A DNA stretch of 64,000 bases from Micractinium sp. NFX-FRZ (GCA_029339195.1 JAPTJF010000086.1:1743-65742), one strand, 5' to 3'. Positions 32,011-44,313 are shown, counted from the first letter of the stretch. Numbers and translations are program-made. Notes: generated by a model from the sequence alone, not told the origin.

Positions 32011-35000
32011 ATGCAGAGCGGTGCTCTGCTTCTATTGGCGGCGCTGGCGTCAGTGCTGCCAGAGGGCACCGCTGCTGCCGCCGCCGCCGCCACTCCCAGG
32101 GGGTACAGTAAGCTGTGGGGCAAGAACGGCGAGCTATATGACCCTGCCGGCCCGCTCTTTGACTTCAGCTTCGCAGGTGAGCATAGAAGTGTGCAATGCA
32201 GCGCGTCAGGGGGCTTTGCTGTGGGGGAGTTAACGCTGCTGCCATGCTGAGGAGCAGTTGGCAGCATGCACGGCTGCACACCCACCCCATGACAAGCCAG
32301 CTGCTCATTCGCGGCATCCCACCCACGAAGCGTTTGGGGTACCCTACACCAAAACCAATTAAATCCCTCACATGTTGCGTCCGCTGTCCGCCGCCGCAGG
32401 CTACAAGCAGGGCGAGCCGCTGCCCACGCCGCCCGCCACCCGCCCGGTCACCGACTGGCGCAAGGGGCGGAGCGACACGGAGATGCTCAAGGCAGCTGTG
32501 GCCTGGGCCAACAGCCAGAACCTCACAGAAGGTGGGGAGGGCTGTGGTGCATTTCAGCGTGCTGTGATCTGCAGGGTTGGGCTGCTACCTGCGCAGGGGA
32601 CGGGTGGTAGAGGAGGTAGCCATCTGCCATGCCCAAACTCCTGGCCACGCCCAACACTCGCTTGCATGCCTCCCCATGTCTCCCCCTCCCCCTCCCAACA
32701 CAGCAATGAGCTGACCGTCCCGCCCCGCCCTTTGACCTCCCCCCGTGTCCCCTTCCTGCCACCCCAACAGAGCACATTGTGCTGACCATCCCGCCGGGGC
32801 GGTACACCCTCACCGAGCAGCTCAACATCACCCGCTCCCGCGTGGTGCTGCGGGGCGCGGGGCGCACCAAGACCTCCCTCTACCTCCCCAACAGTGAGTG
32901 CGCGGGTGCATGCTACACACAGTGGGGCAGCTTGTCGGGCAGGGCCAAGTTCGGACCGCAACCACCCTGCACACACCATCCAAGAGAGGAGTGCGGATGC
33001 GTTGTGGGCGGGAGGTTTGATCAAGGAAGCGGGTGGGGCAGTGGTGGGGGAGATGGGTGGGGACGAGCGTGAGGCAATGGCAGGAGACGGGGCCAGGACG
33101 TCGCAGCAGGGCGGAAGGTTGTTTGCTGGTGACAAAAAGCGCTGGGCTTTGCGGATGCTCGGTGCATGGTTGGCCCGCTGGTAGGTATGCGGCTGGCGCT
33201 GACCCCTGCCTGGCCGCCTGCCCCCTGCCTGCGCTGCACAGGTATGACTGACCTCTATGGTCCCTACCCTGAGGGGACGGGTGGATACGTTTACTTTGGT
33301 GAGTAGAGTACGGCACTAGAAGAGGCGGCACTGAGTATGCTTGCCACCCACATGGACAGCGCAGGCAGCTGCCTCTTGGCCATGCTGTGCTGCGTGTCAG
33401 TGCAGCAGTCCTCTTGCTGGGACTTACCAACGCTGGTGCGCCGCCCTGCCCTGCCCCTCATGCCTTCACTTTCTTACACTGCACAGGTGGCTTGGTGTCA
33501 GTACGGGGCCAGGAGGGCAGGGGAGACAGGTTGGCCCAGATCGTCAGCGGCGCCAAGGGCAGCAAGCAGGTTGTGGTGAGTTGGCAGCGGCTGTGTCACC
33601 CGCCACCCCTCCCTGCCTTTGCGGCCATGCAAGATGCTGTGCATGGCCTGTTCTGTCGCAGGTGGTCGTCAAAGAGAGCTGCCTCCATGCATCAATGGCT
33701 TGCCGGCCAGCCTGCCTATCAACATCTTGACTTGCTTCCTGCATGCCCGCCTGCCTGCCCACCACCACCACCACCACCCCTCCCTCTCCCCCACCTCCCT
33801 CCCTGCCTCTTCACCTTCCCCCATCCCAGGTCAGCAACGCCACTGGCCTGGAGGTGGGTCAGATGTACGTCCTGCTCTTCACTGACGTGGACGGCAAGTT
33901 CAACAACGCGATGTGAGTAAGGGGCACAAGTGCAAGCGAACCCTTGCAGCTTACTTCGCGCCCGCCTGGGTGCTGGCTCTGTGCAGCAACGCCCTGGGGC
34001 TCGAGAACGTGAGCAGCTTGCACCCCAGCTGCACGTAAGTGGGGTCCCGCCGGCAAGACAAGGTTGCTTTGAGAAGCTTGCAATTCTTTCAGAAAGTGTA
34101 GCATTTCTCGTGCTGCAGGTACAACAACCTGTGGGTGGCCCCCTCCAAGTACGCCGGTGACCAGCGGGTGGACTTTGCCACGCGCATCACTGCCATCCAG
34201 GGCAAGGTGGGGAAGCGGAGGAGGGAGGGAGGGTGGGCAGCTGCGTGTCTGCTGGATGACACGAGACAAGGCAGTAATGAAGTGACGCTTCACCACCCAC
34301 CCCACCCCGACCTCAGAAAAGCCTCGCCACGCAGCACCGCCTGCCCATGGCTCTACCCCTGCTGCTGCGCAGCACCCATGATGGCCTGACATGTTCTCTC
34401 TCTTTCAGCACTCCCTGTATGGTGATCCCCGCTGCCTGCCCCCCCCCCCTGCAGACCATCACCTTGGAGCGCCACCTCCCCTATGCCGTTGCCAAGGGCG
34501 TCAACATTGTGCACATCCACCGCCGCTATGACACGGTGCATGACAGCGGGGTGGAGGGCATCACGTTTCACTTCAAGTGGACGCCCTACGGCGGGCACCA
34601 CCTGGTGAGCCAGGGACCCCTCAGTGTCAGAAAGGGTGGGGCAGAGGGCCGAATTTTTGCCTCGTCTGGGCCTGGGCTCCCCCGCCTGCCCTCCTGGCCC
34701 CGGCCTGGTGGTCCTCGTTGCTTGCTCATTGCCTTGCAAGATTGGGGATGGCTCGTGACTGGACGTGTGACTGCCCACGGCAGTTGGGCAACAGTGTCGC
34801 TCTACCCAAGCCGTCACATGCCCTTGATGCCATTGTGTGATGTGCAGGAGAAGGGCTACAATGCACTCGAGTTTGTGGCTGTCAACGACTGCTGGGCACG
34901 CGACATTGGCACCGTCAACGCGGACAGCGGGGTGCTGATCAACAGTGGGTGGTGTGTGTGGGGTTATGGGTGTGGCGTGAGGCTCGACCCTGGCTGTTAA

Positions 35001-37603
35001 GTGGGGCATGGCAGCAGCATGGGGCATGGCAGCAGCATGGGGCTCAGCTGCGACAGGCGGGGGGGCCTCAGTGGCAGTGTTTTGGGGAGGGGCGCGCAGG
35101 CAGGTGGCTCAGGCAGGCCGAGCCCTCATCAGCCCTCGGGGTGTGTGAGGGTGAGGCAGCAGGGGCGGGGAGGGGTCCAAGCTGGCACCAGCCCAAGGAA
35201 GCACTCATTCAGCTGCCGCAGGCTGTCACATGATCAAGCATCAACACCTGCCTGAAGCACTGCTGGCAGGCCGCCCATGCCTTGCCTGGGCCTGACCTGC
35301 CTCGCCGTCCTCCTGCCACCTCCCACCGTGTTGCCCTCTGCAGGCGCCACGGCGGTGACGGTGAGCGGCATCCGCATGCAGGTCAGCTCATCAAGCCTAG
35401 CAACACCACGCAGTGGAGGCCCCGACTGAGTTGTGAAGCAATGCGAAATGCCCCACACAGGTTGAACAGCAAGTGTGTGCTTGTGCACCCAATGACGCTG
35501 AATGTTTGGCTGATTGATTGTGTGCAGGTCAGCAAGACACGGAAGAACAAGATCCCCAATGCTTACGACGAAACCACCGACTCAGATGGGCACTGGGGTG
35601 TGCAGGTGCGCCTGGCTTGTCTGGCTGGTTGGCTGGCTGGCTGTGGGGGGTGAGGGCGGCAGCAGGGCAAGGCAGGGCAGGGGCTCCAGGGCGGCAGCAG
35701 CAGGGCAAGGCAGGGCGGGGCCTGGGCCTGCTTTGGATGCGCAGTGCTGCGTTGGCGGCTCAGCTGCGGCGCTGGGTGAGCGTGCCCAGTGGGGTGCTCC
35801 GCGGTGCTGGCCTGTTCCGGTGCTAGTGCGCCTCTGCACGGCCGTGCCCTGTCGCCCGTCTTTTGGCAGCACACATGCACTGCCACCCTGTCCGTCCTGA
35901 ACGTGGCAGCGCCACCCTTTCCTCCTGTCCTTTCTCCCTGCCCGCTCTGGACACTGCACCCGCTACCGCTATGTGCACTGTGTGATGGCGCCCCTGTCCG
36001 TCCTGGCTGGGTCGCAAGCGTCTCGTGGATCCTCAGGATCCGGTCCCAACGGGGTTCTCACCCCTCTCTGCCTGCAGTACACCCACTCCTTCGACGTGCT
36101 TGTGGAGAAGTTTGACATCCGCTGCACGATGATGCACGACATGGTGGGCGGGGGAGGGAGGGGTGGGCCAGCGAGGGTGGGCTGGGGTGGGTGGAGGTGG
36201 GGCAGGAGGGGCAGGAGGGGACGCTCAATGGTGGTGGGGCAAGGTGGCAAAGTGAGGACCCGGGGGTCCTCAGCCCGGCTGCAGGGAGCCTGGTGCCCTG
36301 CTGTGCCTTTGTGACGAGCTGTGTGTGTCACCCAACTGCGTCTCCTTGCTGCTGCAGGGGACCGGGTCGTCAGGCAAGTTTGGGGTGTTCCAGAATGGCG
36401 TGATGACGGACGGCAACCTGGACCTGCACAGGTGGGGCGGGTTGGGCAGCGCAGGGCGCCGGGGGTTGGTGAGGCAGGGCGAGTGGGGGCACGGGAGGCA
36501 GGGGGCGCCTTGCCTCCGGTAGGCTCTACCCAGGCGGCACTACTTGAGAAAACCCAATCCTACAGGAGGCAGCCCTCTGTGGCAGGTGTGAGACAGGTGT
36601 GTGTGGCCCATCAGCTGCAAGCATGTGCCTGTGCGGTGCCTGCAACCGCGCGGCAGCAGAGGAGGTGTCCCTGATTTCAATTTCCTCGGGAAGGGCTCCC
36701 GAGAGGCGCCGCACTCAAACAAGGTTACGCTCAGTTCTGCCACTCCAGCTGTGCTCCCGTCCTGTCGTGGTGCCGCGCTGGGGTGACCCACCCCATCCAC
36801 CCATTGTGCTTATCCACTTTTTGATTTGCCAACCCTCCTGCCGCGCAGGGCGCTGTCGGGCCCCACCCTGTACACCAACATCAATGTGGGGCTGGGCACC
36901 AACGCCCTGGCCAGCGGCGGGCCTGGGGCCTCTGGCCCCAATGCAGCGGCGGGCACAACATGGTGGAACATACAAAGGTGAGTGGGGCCACACCTTGTTT
37001 ATGAGTCGAGTGCGTTGTGGATTGCTGAAGTCGACTGTGCCACGGGCTTGCTGCCCTCGCAACGGCCTGCATGGGGGGCAGAGACGGTGCAGCATGCGCT
37101 CGTTGCCCTTTGTATGTGCCGCTGCTGATGCTGCTGCATGCCTTCCTGCCCCACCCCGCCCACCTTCCCACCACCACCGCCACACACACAAGCACAAACG
37201 CCTGCACCACCCACCTGCTCCCTGCCCCGCAGCACCATGCCCGTGAGCCCTCCCAAGTCGCGGTATGCCGCCGGCGACTGCTCCTTTGGGCCGGCAATCA
37301 ACCTGGTGAATGTGGACATCGTGCGGTCGCAGGTGAGGTCGGGCTGGCTGGTCTCCCTTGTTGTGGTGGTGGACAGGGGGAGAGAGAGGGAGGGACATGT
37401 TTGAAACCACATGGTTGGCGTGTCCTGCAATACGTCCCCAAGCCAGGCCTGAGCTGCCCTGTCGTGCTGTGCGTGCTGTGCAGGCACGGAAGATGTGCAG
37501 CACGTGGCGCTACGAGCGCAGTGTCAGGGGGCCAGCCAACCTGTACTACGCGCAGGTGCAGCGGCGCAAGAAGCTGGCCGCCGCACAGGCGGGGCAGCGG
37601 TGA
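32011..37603 (+). CDS. Secreted right-handed beta-helix (pectin-lyase-fold) protein
   Basis: Seventeen phase-consistent exons give about 545 residues: 32011-32176, 32400-32531, 32771-32893, 33242-33298, 33487-33575, 33830-33912, 33987-34034, 34119-34206, 34455-34604, 34848-34944, 35344-35381, 35528-35605, 36078-36143, 36358-36431, 36849-36977, 37233-37332, 37484-37603. It starts with a signal peptide (MQSGALLLLAALASVLPEG). Text such as ILTIPPGRYTL-type sequence, ITRSRVVLRGAGRTKTSL, LEFVAVNDCWARDIGTVNADSG, HSFDVLVEKFDIRCTMMHD and GVFQNGVMTDGNLDLHR is typical of parallel beta-helix proteins with repeated coil asparagines. Many such proteins bind or cleave polysaccharides, so wall-carbohydrate modification is inferred. 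I cannot name catalytic residues. The ATG at 31882 is an in-frame alternative, but 32011 gives the cleaner leader. Confidence 0.85.
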
Positions 37604-37863
37604 GCGGCACGGTGCGATGCGTGACGCATGCAGGCATCCCATGGTGTAGCGGCAGCAAGAATGGTCAGGTGCAAACTGCCAGATACTCTTCCTGTTTTCA
37701 AACCGATACACGTCCTATGATCCCAGACAGGTCAGCTTCCCGACCGTCTGTTGAGCCGACACGCTCATGCACATGCATCTTTCATTGCTACTGGAGGCGG
37801 CAGCGCAACTGCCCCACGTGCTGCAACGCGCACCCCACTGCTCCTGCCACCCCCTTGGTCATC

Positions 37864-37868
37864 TGTAA
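37864..37868 (+). terminator. TGTAA polyadenylation motif
   Basis: TGTAA lies about 260 bases after the stop of the pectin-lyase-fold gene and 209 bases before the next gene's ATG. Confidence 0.45.
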
Positions 37869-38076
37869 TCAATGCAGGCAACTAGTAGATTGCTTGCAAT
37901 GGGCAAGATGTGGGCGGGCGGGATCAACACTCACAGACCCATCTTTGGACGGGAGGTGACATGGCACCGCGCGCCACCGCTGGCAGGTGCAAGCTCAGCC
38001 GGGCGGACCGAGGCTGCGATCGCATCCAGCCTCAGCGGCAGCTAACAATAGCTTTGCTTGTCTCGTAGCACCCGCA

Positions 38077-41000
38077 ATGCGCGCCCTCACTGTCTCGGCA
38101 GCCTCGCGTCTGCTGCCCAGCAGTCGGCGGGCTAGCGTCCGGCAATCGCAAGTGCGTCGCTGGATGGGCGGCCAGAGCGCGTCCCCGCCACCACGCGAGG
38201 CGGCAGCAGCGGCGGCAGGTCAGCAGCAGGCGGCGGCGCCGGAGCCACCACAGCCGTCACCGCGGCAGGCGCACGCCGAGCTGCAGGCCACCTACTTCAA
38301 CCGCGACATCAAAGAGTTGCAGGCCTCTATCACTCCAGAAGTGGAGGCAAAGCTAGCACGGATTGCAGACGCGATCCCCGGGCTGTCGGCCGCCAGCCGC
38401 GTGCTCGATGCAGGCGCTGGCGAGGGGGCGCTCATCCCTCACCTGCAGGCAAGTGCTCGTAACTGCACAGCTTTAAAGCACTTTTCTCTTTGACCAGCTG
38501 TGGATGGGGACGCTTTATGCTCCCTACCTCTGCCCCTATCGAACTGTGTATACTGCCGCATCCTGCTCCTGCCCTGTGCACACACACTGTGGCCCAGCCT
38601 TGCCCGCCCGCCTGTCACCGCGCTCTCCCGCCCCCCGACTCACTCATTGCCACCCATGTTCTCACACCAACCTTTCCAGGCGCGTGGAGTGAAGGACATC
38701 CTAGCAGTGGATGTGTCTCCAGTCATGCTGGCAGCACTGCAGCAGCGGGTGGGGGGCCCTGCCAGCTCGCTAGGCAACGATCCATGTGTGCGCACCTGGC
38801 TGGGCGACATGGCAGAGCTGCCGGGCTACCAGGTGCGCGCTGCCGCTGTGCTGTGCTGTGCTGTGCTGTGCTGTGCTGCGCTGTGCTGTGCTGTGCTGTG
38901 CTGCATCTGCGGGCGGGACATGGCAGACCTGCCGGGATACCGGGTGCGTGCTGCCGCTGTGCTGTTACGTGCTGTGCTGCAGACTGCGTGATGTGCCCAA
39001 TGTTCCTGCGCTGTGCTGCTCTGCAAATGCATTGTGTTATTTGGCACCGCTCCTGCATCGCTTCCACAGCACGGCCATTTCTCTCGACCCACCGTCGGGC
39101 GGGTGTTACCCCATGCACACTTCCCTTCCCCCCCTTGCCCTCCCTCTCCCCTCTCCAGCACAACAGGGCCCTTATGCTGTGGCAATGCGGTGTCTGGCAA
39201 CCCTCCCTCTCCACCAGTGTGTGCTCCCCTCTCCTTCGTCTGCAGGGACCTTTTGATGTGGCCGTCTTCAATGCCGTGTTTGGCAACCTACAGGACCCGC
39301 ACTTCACGCTTGCAAAGATCTGCGCCCAGCTTCGCCCCGGCAGGTCAGGCGTGGGTATAAGACCAGGGGGTGCAGGATGGGTTGAGCCCAGGCATTGCAT
39401 GTGGCCAGCTCTTTGGGATGCGCTGTGGGGTGCTGTGGGGGCCACACACACACCTACCTACCCCACCTGACAATTACAAATCCAAGCATGTCCTTCACTC
39501 ACACCCCGTGCCCTCTGCAGCCACAACCCCTACCAGCCAGCTCCTGCCCGCCCACCCACGCACACGCACAGCCAACCCCTGCCTCTGTGCGTGCCTCCAA
39601 CCCTCGCACCCCCCTGCAGCTACGTCGTGATCAGCCACCCCCTGGGCAGGCCTTGGCACGAGGGCTTCCGCGCCGAGCGGCCGCAGCTGTGCCCACACGA
39701 GCTCCCGCAGGCAAGCTGTTGGTGGCTTGGAGGGCATCTGTGAAACACCAGCAAGCGTTGGTGGGGAGCCATTTGGGATGCTGGGGGGGGCGGGCGTTTT
39801 CGCCTTACCCCTCGCAAGCTGCCCCAGGCAAGTTAGCTGCCCCGTGCCCGGGATCTGCCCACTCCAGGTGGCGGCTGCTCCCCGCTCTACCTACCTCAAT
39901 TCTTGTTGCCTTCCTCCTTTGCCCGCGGCGTAAGGTGCTGGTGCGGCGCCCCCCAGCTCAACCTACTATATATGTTCCCTGTCCCGTCACTGAGCACCTT
40001 GCCTGCCTCACTGCAGCGTGAGACCCCGGATGCACCGGTGAAAACCTTGCCTCCTGATTCCGGCGGACTCCTGATTGAAACGGAGCCCCCATGTTGCCGG
40101 CCTGCAGCGTGAGGCGCTGGAGGTGCTTGTGCGGGACCTGCCCCACTGCAGGCGGCTTCCTGACCCCCCCTCAGCGTGGTATTGCCCTTGTCCCCCTACC
40201 CATTCGGCACCTCCCCTGCCTGCCTGCAGCGTGAGGCGCTGGAGGCGCTGGTGCGGGACCTGCCTCTGCGGCTGGTCAGCCTGGTGGATGAGCAGGAGTT
40301 CTACATGGCACTCCTACAAGTGGGTGCTGGTCTGTATGAGTTTTCGTGTATGCTTTTATTGTGACTGGCTTGTGTATAGGGCAGGACTCTTGCGTGGCTA
40401 TCCTACAGGTGGGTTCTATTCTGAGGTTGGTTTAGGTTAGTAGCAGGACTCTTGCATGAACCTCTTCCAGGTGTTACTTATGTGGATGCGTGATGAAAGA
40501 GCCGTTGCGATGTTGTTTGGTTTGGTGCACAGAGGAGCAGGCTGGCCGGCCTGTTGCCCCCCGTGCCTGCCGGCCTGCGTGCCTGCTGCCGCCCGCCTGC
40601 CTGCCGTGTGTTGTCGACACGCCCCGCCCGCTGCCTGCCGTCCCCGCTCTCTTTACTTCCACCCTGCAGGTCCCTGAGGGCTACGCCCACCCGGCAGCCC
40701 CCATCCGACTTTCGGGGAATGTGACCACAGGCTTTGGGCGGGGCAGCAAGCAGCTGGGCGTGCCCACTGCCAACCTGCCGCCGGCGCCGCTGCGGGAGCA
40801 GCTAGCATCGCTGGCAGACGGCGTGTACTTTGGGTGCGAGCATGTGCCCGCCCGGGTTGTGAGGTTGTGTGCGTTGTGTTTTCAGGGTGTAAGCTTGCAC
40901 GCGGAGGGCTGCACGGTGGCCTTCGTTGAAGGTCACACGTTTGCCAACCGCATGAGGGTTGGGTGCATGCAGGCCCCTCCTGGCCTGCCCCTCAGTGGCA

Positions 41001-42185
41001 AGGCAGAATGCGGGGTGCGTGCACCTGGTGCGCCCTGCTGGCATGAGGGGCCAGGGCGTCAGCTGGCTGGAGGCTTTTGCTTGGCCCCACGCGCTCACTT
41101 TTCTCCTCCCATTTTGACCGCTGGCAGGTGGGTGCAGCTGGATGTGGGTGGCAGCTGGCCGGAAGCTGACCGGCAGGTGCACAAGATGGTGATGAACATC
41201 GGGCGGCGGCCCACTTTTGAGGACAAGGAGCCCGAGCTCAGGTGGGGGCTGCCAGCAGCTGCAAGCAGTGCATGCGGATCCGTTTGTGCATGTGCATGTA
41301 GTGCTGTGCACGCTGCGCTGTGCCGGTCTGGGCGGGCGGGGGGCAACGCACGGATGTTGTGCGCCGTGTTGAGCGTGGGGTGGCGGCCAACGGTGTTTGA
41401 ACATGACACGAAGAGCTGGAGCCGGAATTGGACAGTCAGCCGTTCAAACACATTCAGTGTATCCTGCCACCTCTGCCGAGTGCAGCATCGAGGCCCACAT
41501 CATGCACCGCTACTCGCAAGACTTTTATGGCCAACCCATGCGCCTGGTGGCGCTGGGCTTCATTCGGTGGGTGCCCCCCTGCTGCGCTGTGCCGCGCTGT
41601 GGCTTGCCGCAGTGTGCTGTGCCGCGCTGTGGCTTGCCGCAGTGTGCTGTGCCGTGCGGCGCTGCGCTGTGCTGCGCCCTGCCGTGCACCCAGCCCATGC
41701 GCCTGCCGGCGCTGGGCTCCATGCGGTGCCTTCTCCCTGCTCCGCTGGGCTGGGCTGGGCTGCGCTGTGACCCCTGCCGTGCGCCCAGCCCATGCGCCTG
41801 CCGGCGCTGGGCCTCACAGCATGGTGCTTTCTCGGCGCCCTGCTGTGATGTGGGTGATGCTCCCTGCTGTACTGTGCAAGTTTTTTAATGCGTTCATGGG
41901 ATGGAAACACACACAGCCCCAGCCACAGCCCGGCTGCCCGCCCGCCCAGCAAACCTCCCTCTCTAGTCCCTCTCACCATGCCGTCCCGCCTCCCCGCCCC
42001 CCGCCTCCCATGCCCCGCCACCTGGCAGGCCCGAGATGAAGTTCAGCGGGCTCCAGGAGCTGCTGGCCCGCATCAACACAGACATCGGCATCGCACGCAG
42101 CCAGCTGGACAGCCCGCAGTGGGCAGCCTACAAGGAGCAGCTGGCAGCGGAGGCGCCAGAGGCCAGCGGCAGCGACAGCCCTTGA
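38077..42185 (+). CDS. Methyltransferase-like / riboflavin kinase fusion
   Basis: Nine exons in phase give 439 residues: 38077-38448, 38680-38832, 39246-39343, 39620-39710, 40230-40319, 40670-40833, 41128-41241, 41486-41566, 42029-42185. After an Arg/Ser-rich organelle-type leader, residues about 105-265 read as a class I SAM-dependent methyltransferase. Visible parts are VLDAGAGEGALIPHL (motif I), ILAVDVSPVML, FDVAVFNAVFGN and YVVISHPLGRPWH. Residues about 270-439 are riboflavin kinase (riboflavin + ATP to FMN): GFGRGSKQLGVPTANLP, DGVYFGWVQL, MVMNIGRRPTF, EAHIMHRYSQDFYGQPMRL and ALGFIRPEMKFSGLQEL. Introns 1 and 4 use GC donors. Splice-edge duplicates occur throughout. The methyl acceptor is unknown. 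The leader suggests a plastid or mitochondrial source of FMN. Confidence 0.9.
38802..38965 (+). repeat. Duplicated exon end plus donor (exon 2 of fusion gene)
   Basis: GGCGACATGGCAGAGCTGCC through GGCTACCAG and the donor GTGCGCGCTGCCGCTGTGC (38802-38855) recurs with a few changes at 38914-38965 (GACATGGCAGACCTGCC, then GTGCGTGCTGCCGCTGTGC). The copy keeps a usable GT donor. A decayed copy of the next exon's start lies at about 39167-39205. Confidence 0.85.
38845..38903 (+). repeat. (GCTGT)n pentanucleotide microsatellite
   Basis: About ten copies of GCTGT with one interruption lie just after the exon 2 donor, between the two copies of the duplicated exon end. Confidence 0.9.
40012..40275 (+). 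repeat. Repeated acceptor plus exon 5 start
   Basis: CTGCAG followed by CGTGAGGCGCTGGAG occurs at the real exon (40230) and at about 40107. A weaker copy (CGTGAGACCCCGG) lies at about 40018. The middle copy matches for about 40 bases (reading REALEVLVRDLP) before diverging. Confidence 0.85.
41541..41820 (+). repeat. Repeated exon 8 end and tandem intron repeat
   Basis: The exon end encoding PMRLVALGFIR (41536-41566) recurs as CCCATGCGCCTGCCGGCGCT at about 41693 and 41787. Between them a unit of about 36 bp (CGCGCTGTGGCTTGCCGCAG plus GCTGTGC) is repeated twice at about 41584-41660. Confidence 0.8.
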
Positions 42186-42284
42186 GGGCAGCCGTTGAGA
42201 GAGTGGGCGGGCTTCAAGGAGCAGCGGGCGCTGACGGCGGAGGCGCCGAAGGCCAGCAGCAGCACTTGAGGGCGCCCTTGAGAG
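42126..42284 (+). repeat. Tandem duplication of the C-terminal coding end
   Basis: Bases 42126-42200 encode AYKEQLAAEAPEASGSDSP and the stop. They are repeated in diverged form at 42211-42284, reading FKEQRA...TAEAPKASSST and again a stop (GCACTTGAGGGCGCCCTTGA). The second copy lies in the 3' UTR. Confidence 0.85.
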
Positions 42285-42484
42285 TGAGGTGACCCCTTGC
42301 TGACAAGCTATTGAAAGCGGGATGGCACGCAGCCAGACGGCCAGCCAAGCCCACTTTGGAGGGGTGCAATGAGTGCCGGCACCGCATGAGTGGGGACTGC
42401 TTGCTAACACTCGGCAGTGCACTGTGGCGCCGGAGTGGACATCCCATGACCCCTGTTTGTCGGTGTTCCTGCGCCATGTTCCTG

Positions 42485-42489
42485 TGTAA
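42485..42489 (+). terminator. TGTAA polyadenylation motif
   Basis: TGTAA lies 300 bases after the fusion gene's stop. It faces the Nudix gene's own signal 60 bases further on. Confidence 0.5.
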
Positions 42490-42548
42490 AGCAAGTGCAA
42501 CGCGACCTGCCTGCGTGGGTCGGTAGCCATGCTTGTGAACGGTGTGGC

Positions 42549-42553
42549 TTACA
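42549..42553 (-). terminator. TGTAA polyadenylation motif (minus strand)
   Basis: TTACA on the plus strand reads TGTAA on the minus strand, about 140 bases past the Nudix stop. The two convergent genes thus have closely spaced signals. Confidence 0.5.
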
Positions 42554-42690
42554 CGGGTGGTGCGCGTGAAGTGTAATACACAGTTTTCCCCTGCCTGTCA
42601 ATGTCAACAATCGGTGTTATATTGCATGCGCCGCCCCTTTGCCAGGTCAGGGCCCAAGGGTGTACTGCCTAGAATGCCAACATGTACTGC

Positions 42691-44313
42691 TCAGGGTGCC
42701 AACGTGTACTGCTTCACCGCCCGCTCAGCCACGCGGTCACAGTGCACCACCAGATCTGCAGGCATGCCGAGGGAGTGGGCAAGGGGTGGGCAGGCAAGGG
42801 TGGGCAGGCAGGCAGGTGTGGCTGGGCAGGGCGGGGGCGGGCAGGCAGGCAGGCAGGGGTTGGCCACACGGCAAGCTCTACTGCAGTGGGTCCTGCCTGG
42901 CACAGGCGGCGGCACGGGCGACGCAGGGCAGGCAAAGCAGGAAGGGCCGGCAAAGACGCAAGCATGTCTTGGGCAGCAACGCAGCCAGGCAGGCCATAGC
43001 AGGGCCACAAATGCTTGGCAGCAGGGCAGCAGGCAGATGCGCAGCCCCCAGCGTGGGCCGTCAGAGACGGGATGCCTCTTCACATACATGCCAGGCAGGC
43101 CGCACCTTTCAGGCCTCGCAGCTCTGAAACAGGGAACCACTGCGCGCCGTCCACGTCATCGGCTGGCACCGGCGTCTGGTGCGGATCCTGGCAAAAAGGG
43201 CAGCGGGGGGAGAGCAGGGGCGGGCAGCCAGCTCAGCTGACCGCTCTCAAGCCGCCATTAGTTGATGTGGCACCTTCGCATTCCAGGTGGTACCCGCCGC
43301 CTTGCCTGCGGTACCGCTGCCAGGTTGATGATGGCGTAGTGGTACAGGATCCTGCCGCTGGGGTCCCGCATCAGGGCGTCGGACGAGGACACGGGGGAGG
43401 GGAACTCCAGGGTGTCGCTAAACAGCTCGCCTGCACGCATGCACAAGAAAGAGGTGGATACAGGGAGGGAGGGAGGGAGGGAGGGAGGGAGGAAATGGTT
43501 GGAAGGGGATAGAAGTGCTTGACAGGGGTTGCATGCCGCGGCGGCCCTCTCTTGTTTAGAGGCGCTCACCCTCCTGCGGCACGTTGCGCAGCTGCAGCCC
43601 CGTCTCCTCCTCCGTCTCCCGCACAGCGCAGTCAACCAGGCTTTCTCCAAGCTCCAGGCTGCCGCCAGGGAAGCACCACAGGCCTGCAGGCACACAGGGG
43701 TGGGGAGAGCGGTAGGAGGGGAACGTCGGTTGGGGCAGTCGCCATGGATGGGCTGCGGCGAGTGGCATGCCGGTGCTGTGCACCCCACACAACTTGCGAA
43801 AACAATGCCAGATTCTGGCGCTCGGGGGCCCGTCGGCAAGTGGGATCAGCACCCGTCACCTGCAGGACCCACAACTGCAAGTCCAGCTCCCCACGCACCC
43901 AGCTGCCCCTGCTGTCCCATGCTGGCCCCACCTGGCATAAGCTGCATGCAAACCGAGTCGCCCAACCCACCTTTGCTGGGCTCCTTGGCCCGCCGGATCA
44001 GCAGCACCTCTGGCTGCCCCGCTGGCGGCAGCGCTCGAAGGATCACCACACCCACGCCCACACGCGGCTCGTCTGGGTAGTCTCGGACCCGCTGCTGCTG
44101 CTGCTGCTGCTGCTCGGCTGTGAGTGCTTCTGCCGCTGCCGCTGCTTCTGGCAACGCTGTGCCGCCTGCTGCCGCCGCCCCCGCCGTGCTGCTGCTGTGC
44201 CCCCGCATGACGCCGTTGCGCTCATGCATTCGAGCCGCCAGACTGGCAGCCGCACTGCTGCGAGAAGTCAGCGCGCGAGCTGGGCTGGCCAAGCGCAGGG
44301 CGGAAACCCACAT
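42691..44313 (-). CDS. Nudix hydrolase
   Basis: Nudix enzymes hydrolyse nucleoside diphosphates linked to another group and need a divalent metal. Five exons in phase give 239 residues: 44313-43971, 43683-43570, 43430-43315, 43187-43106, 42755-42691. The Nudix box is complete: GGSLELGE, then RETEEETGL, fitting GX5EX7REUXEEXGU. The preceding strand [11 protein letters not shown] and [12 protein letters not shown], with LWCFPGG, fit the fold. After the box come [13 protein letters not shown] and [14 protein letters not shown], the usual C-terminal strands. The leader ([20 protein letters not shown]) looks like an organelle transit peptide, followed by an Ala/Gln-rich linker with a short polyQ. 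Substrate cannot be told. GTGTACTGC units at 42660-42715 echo the last exon's end. Confidence 0.9.
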
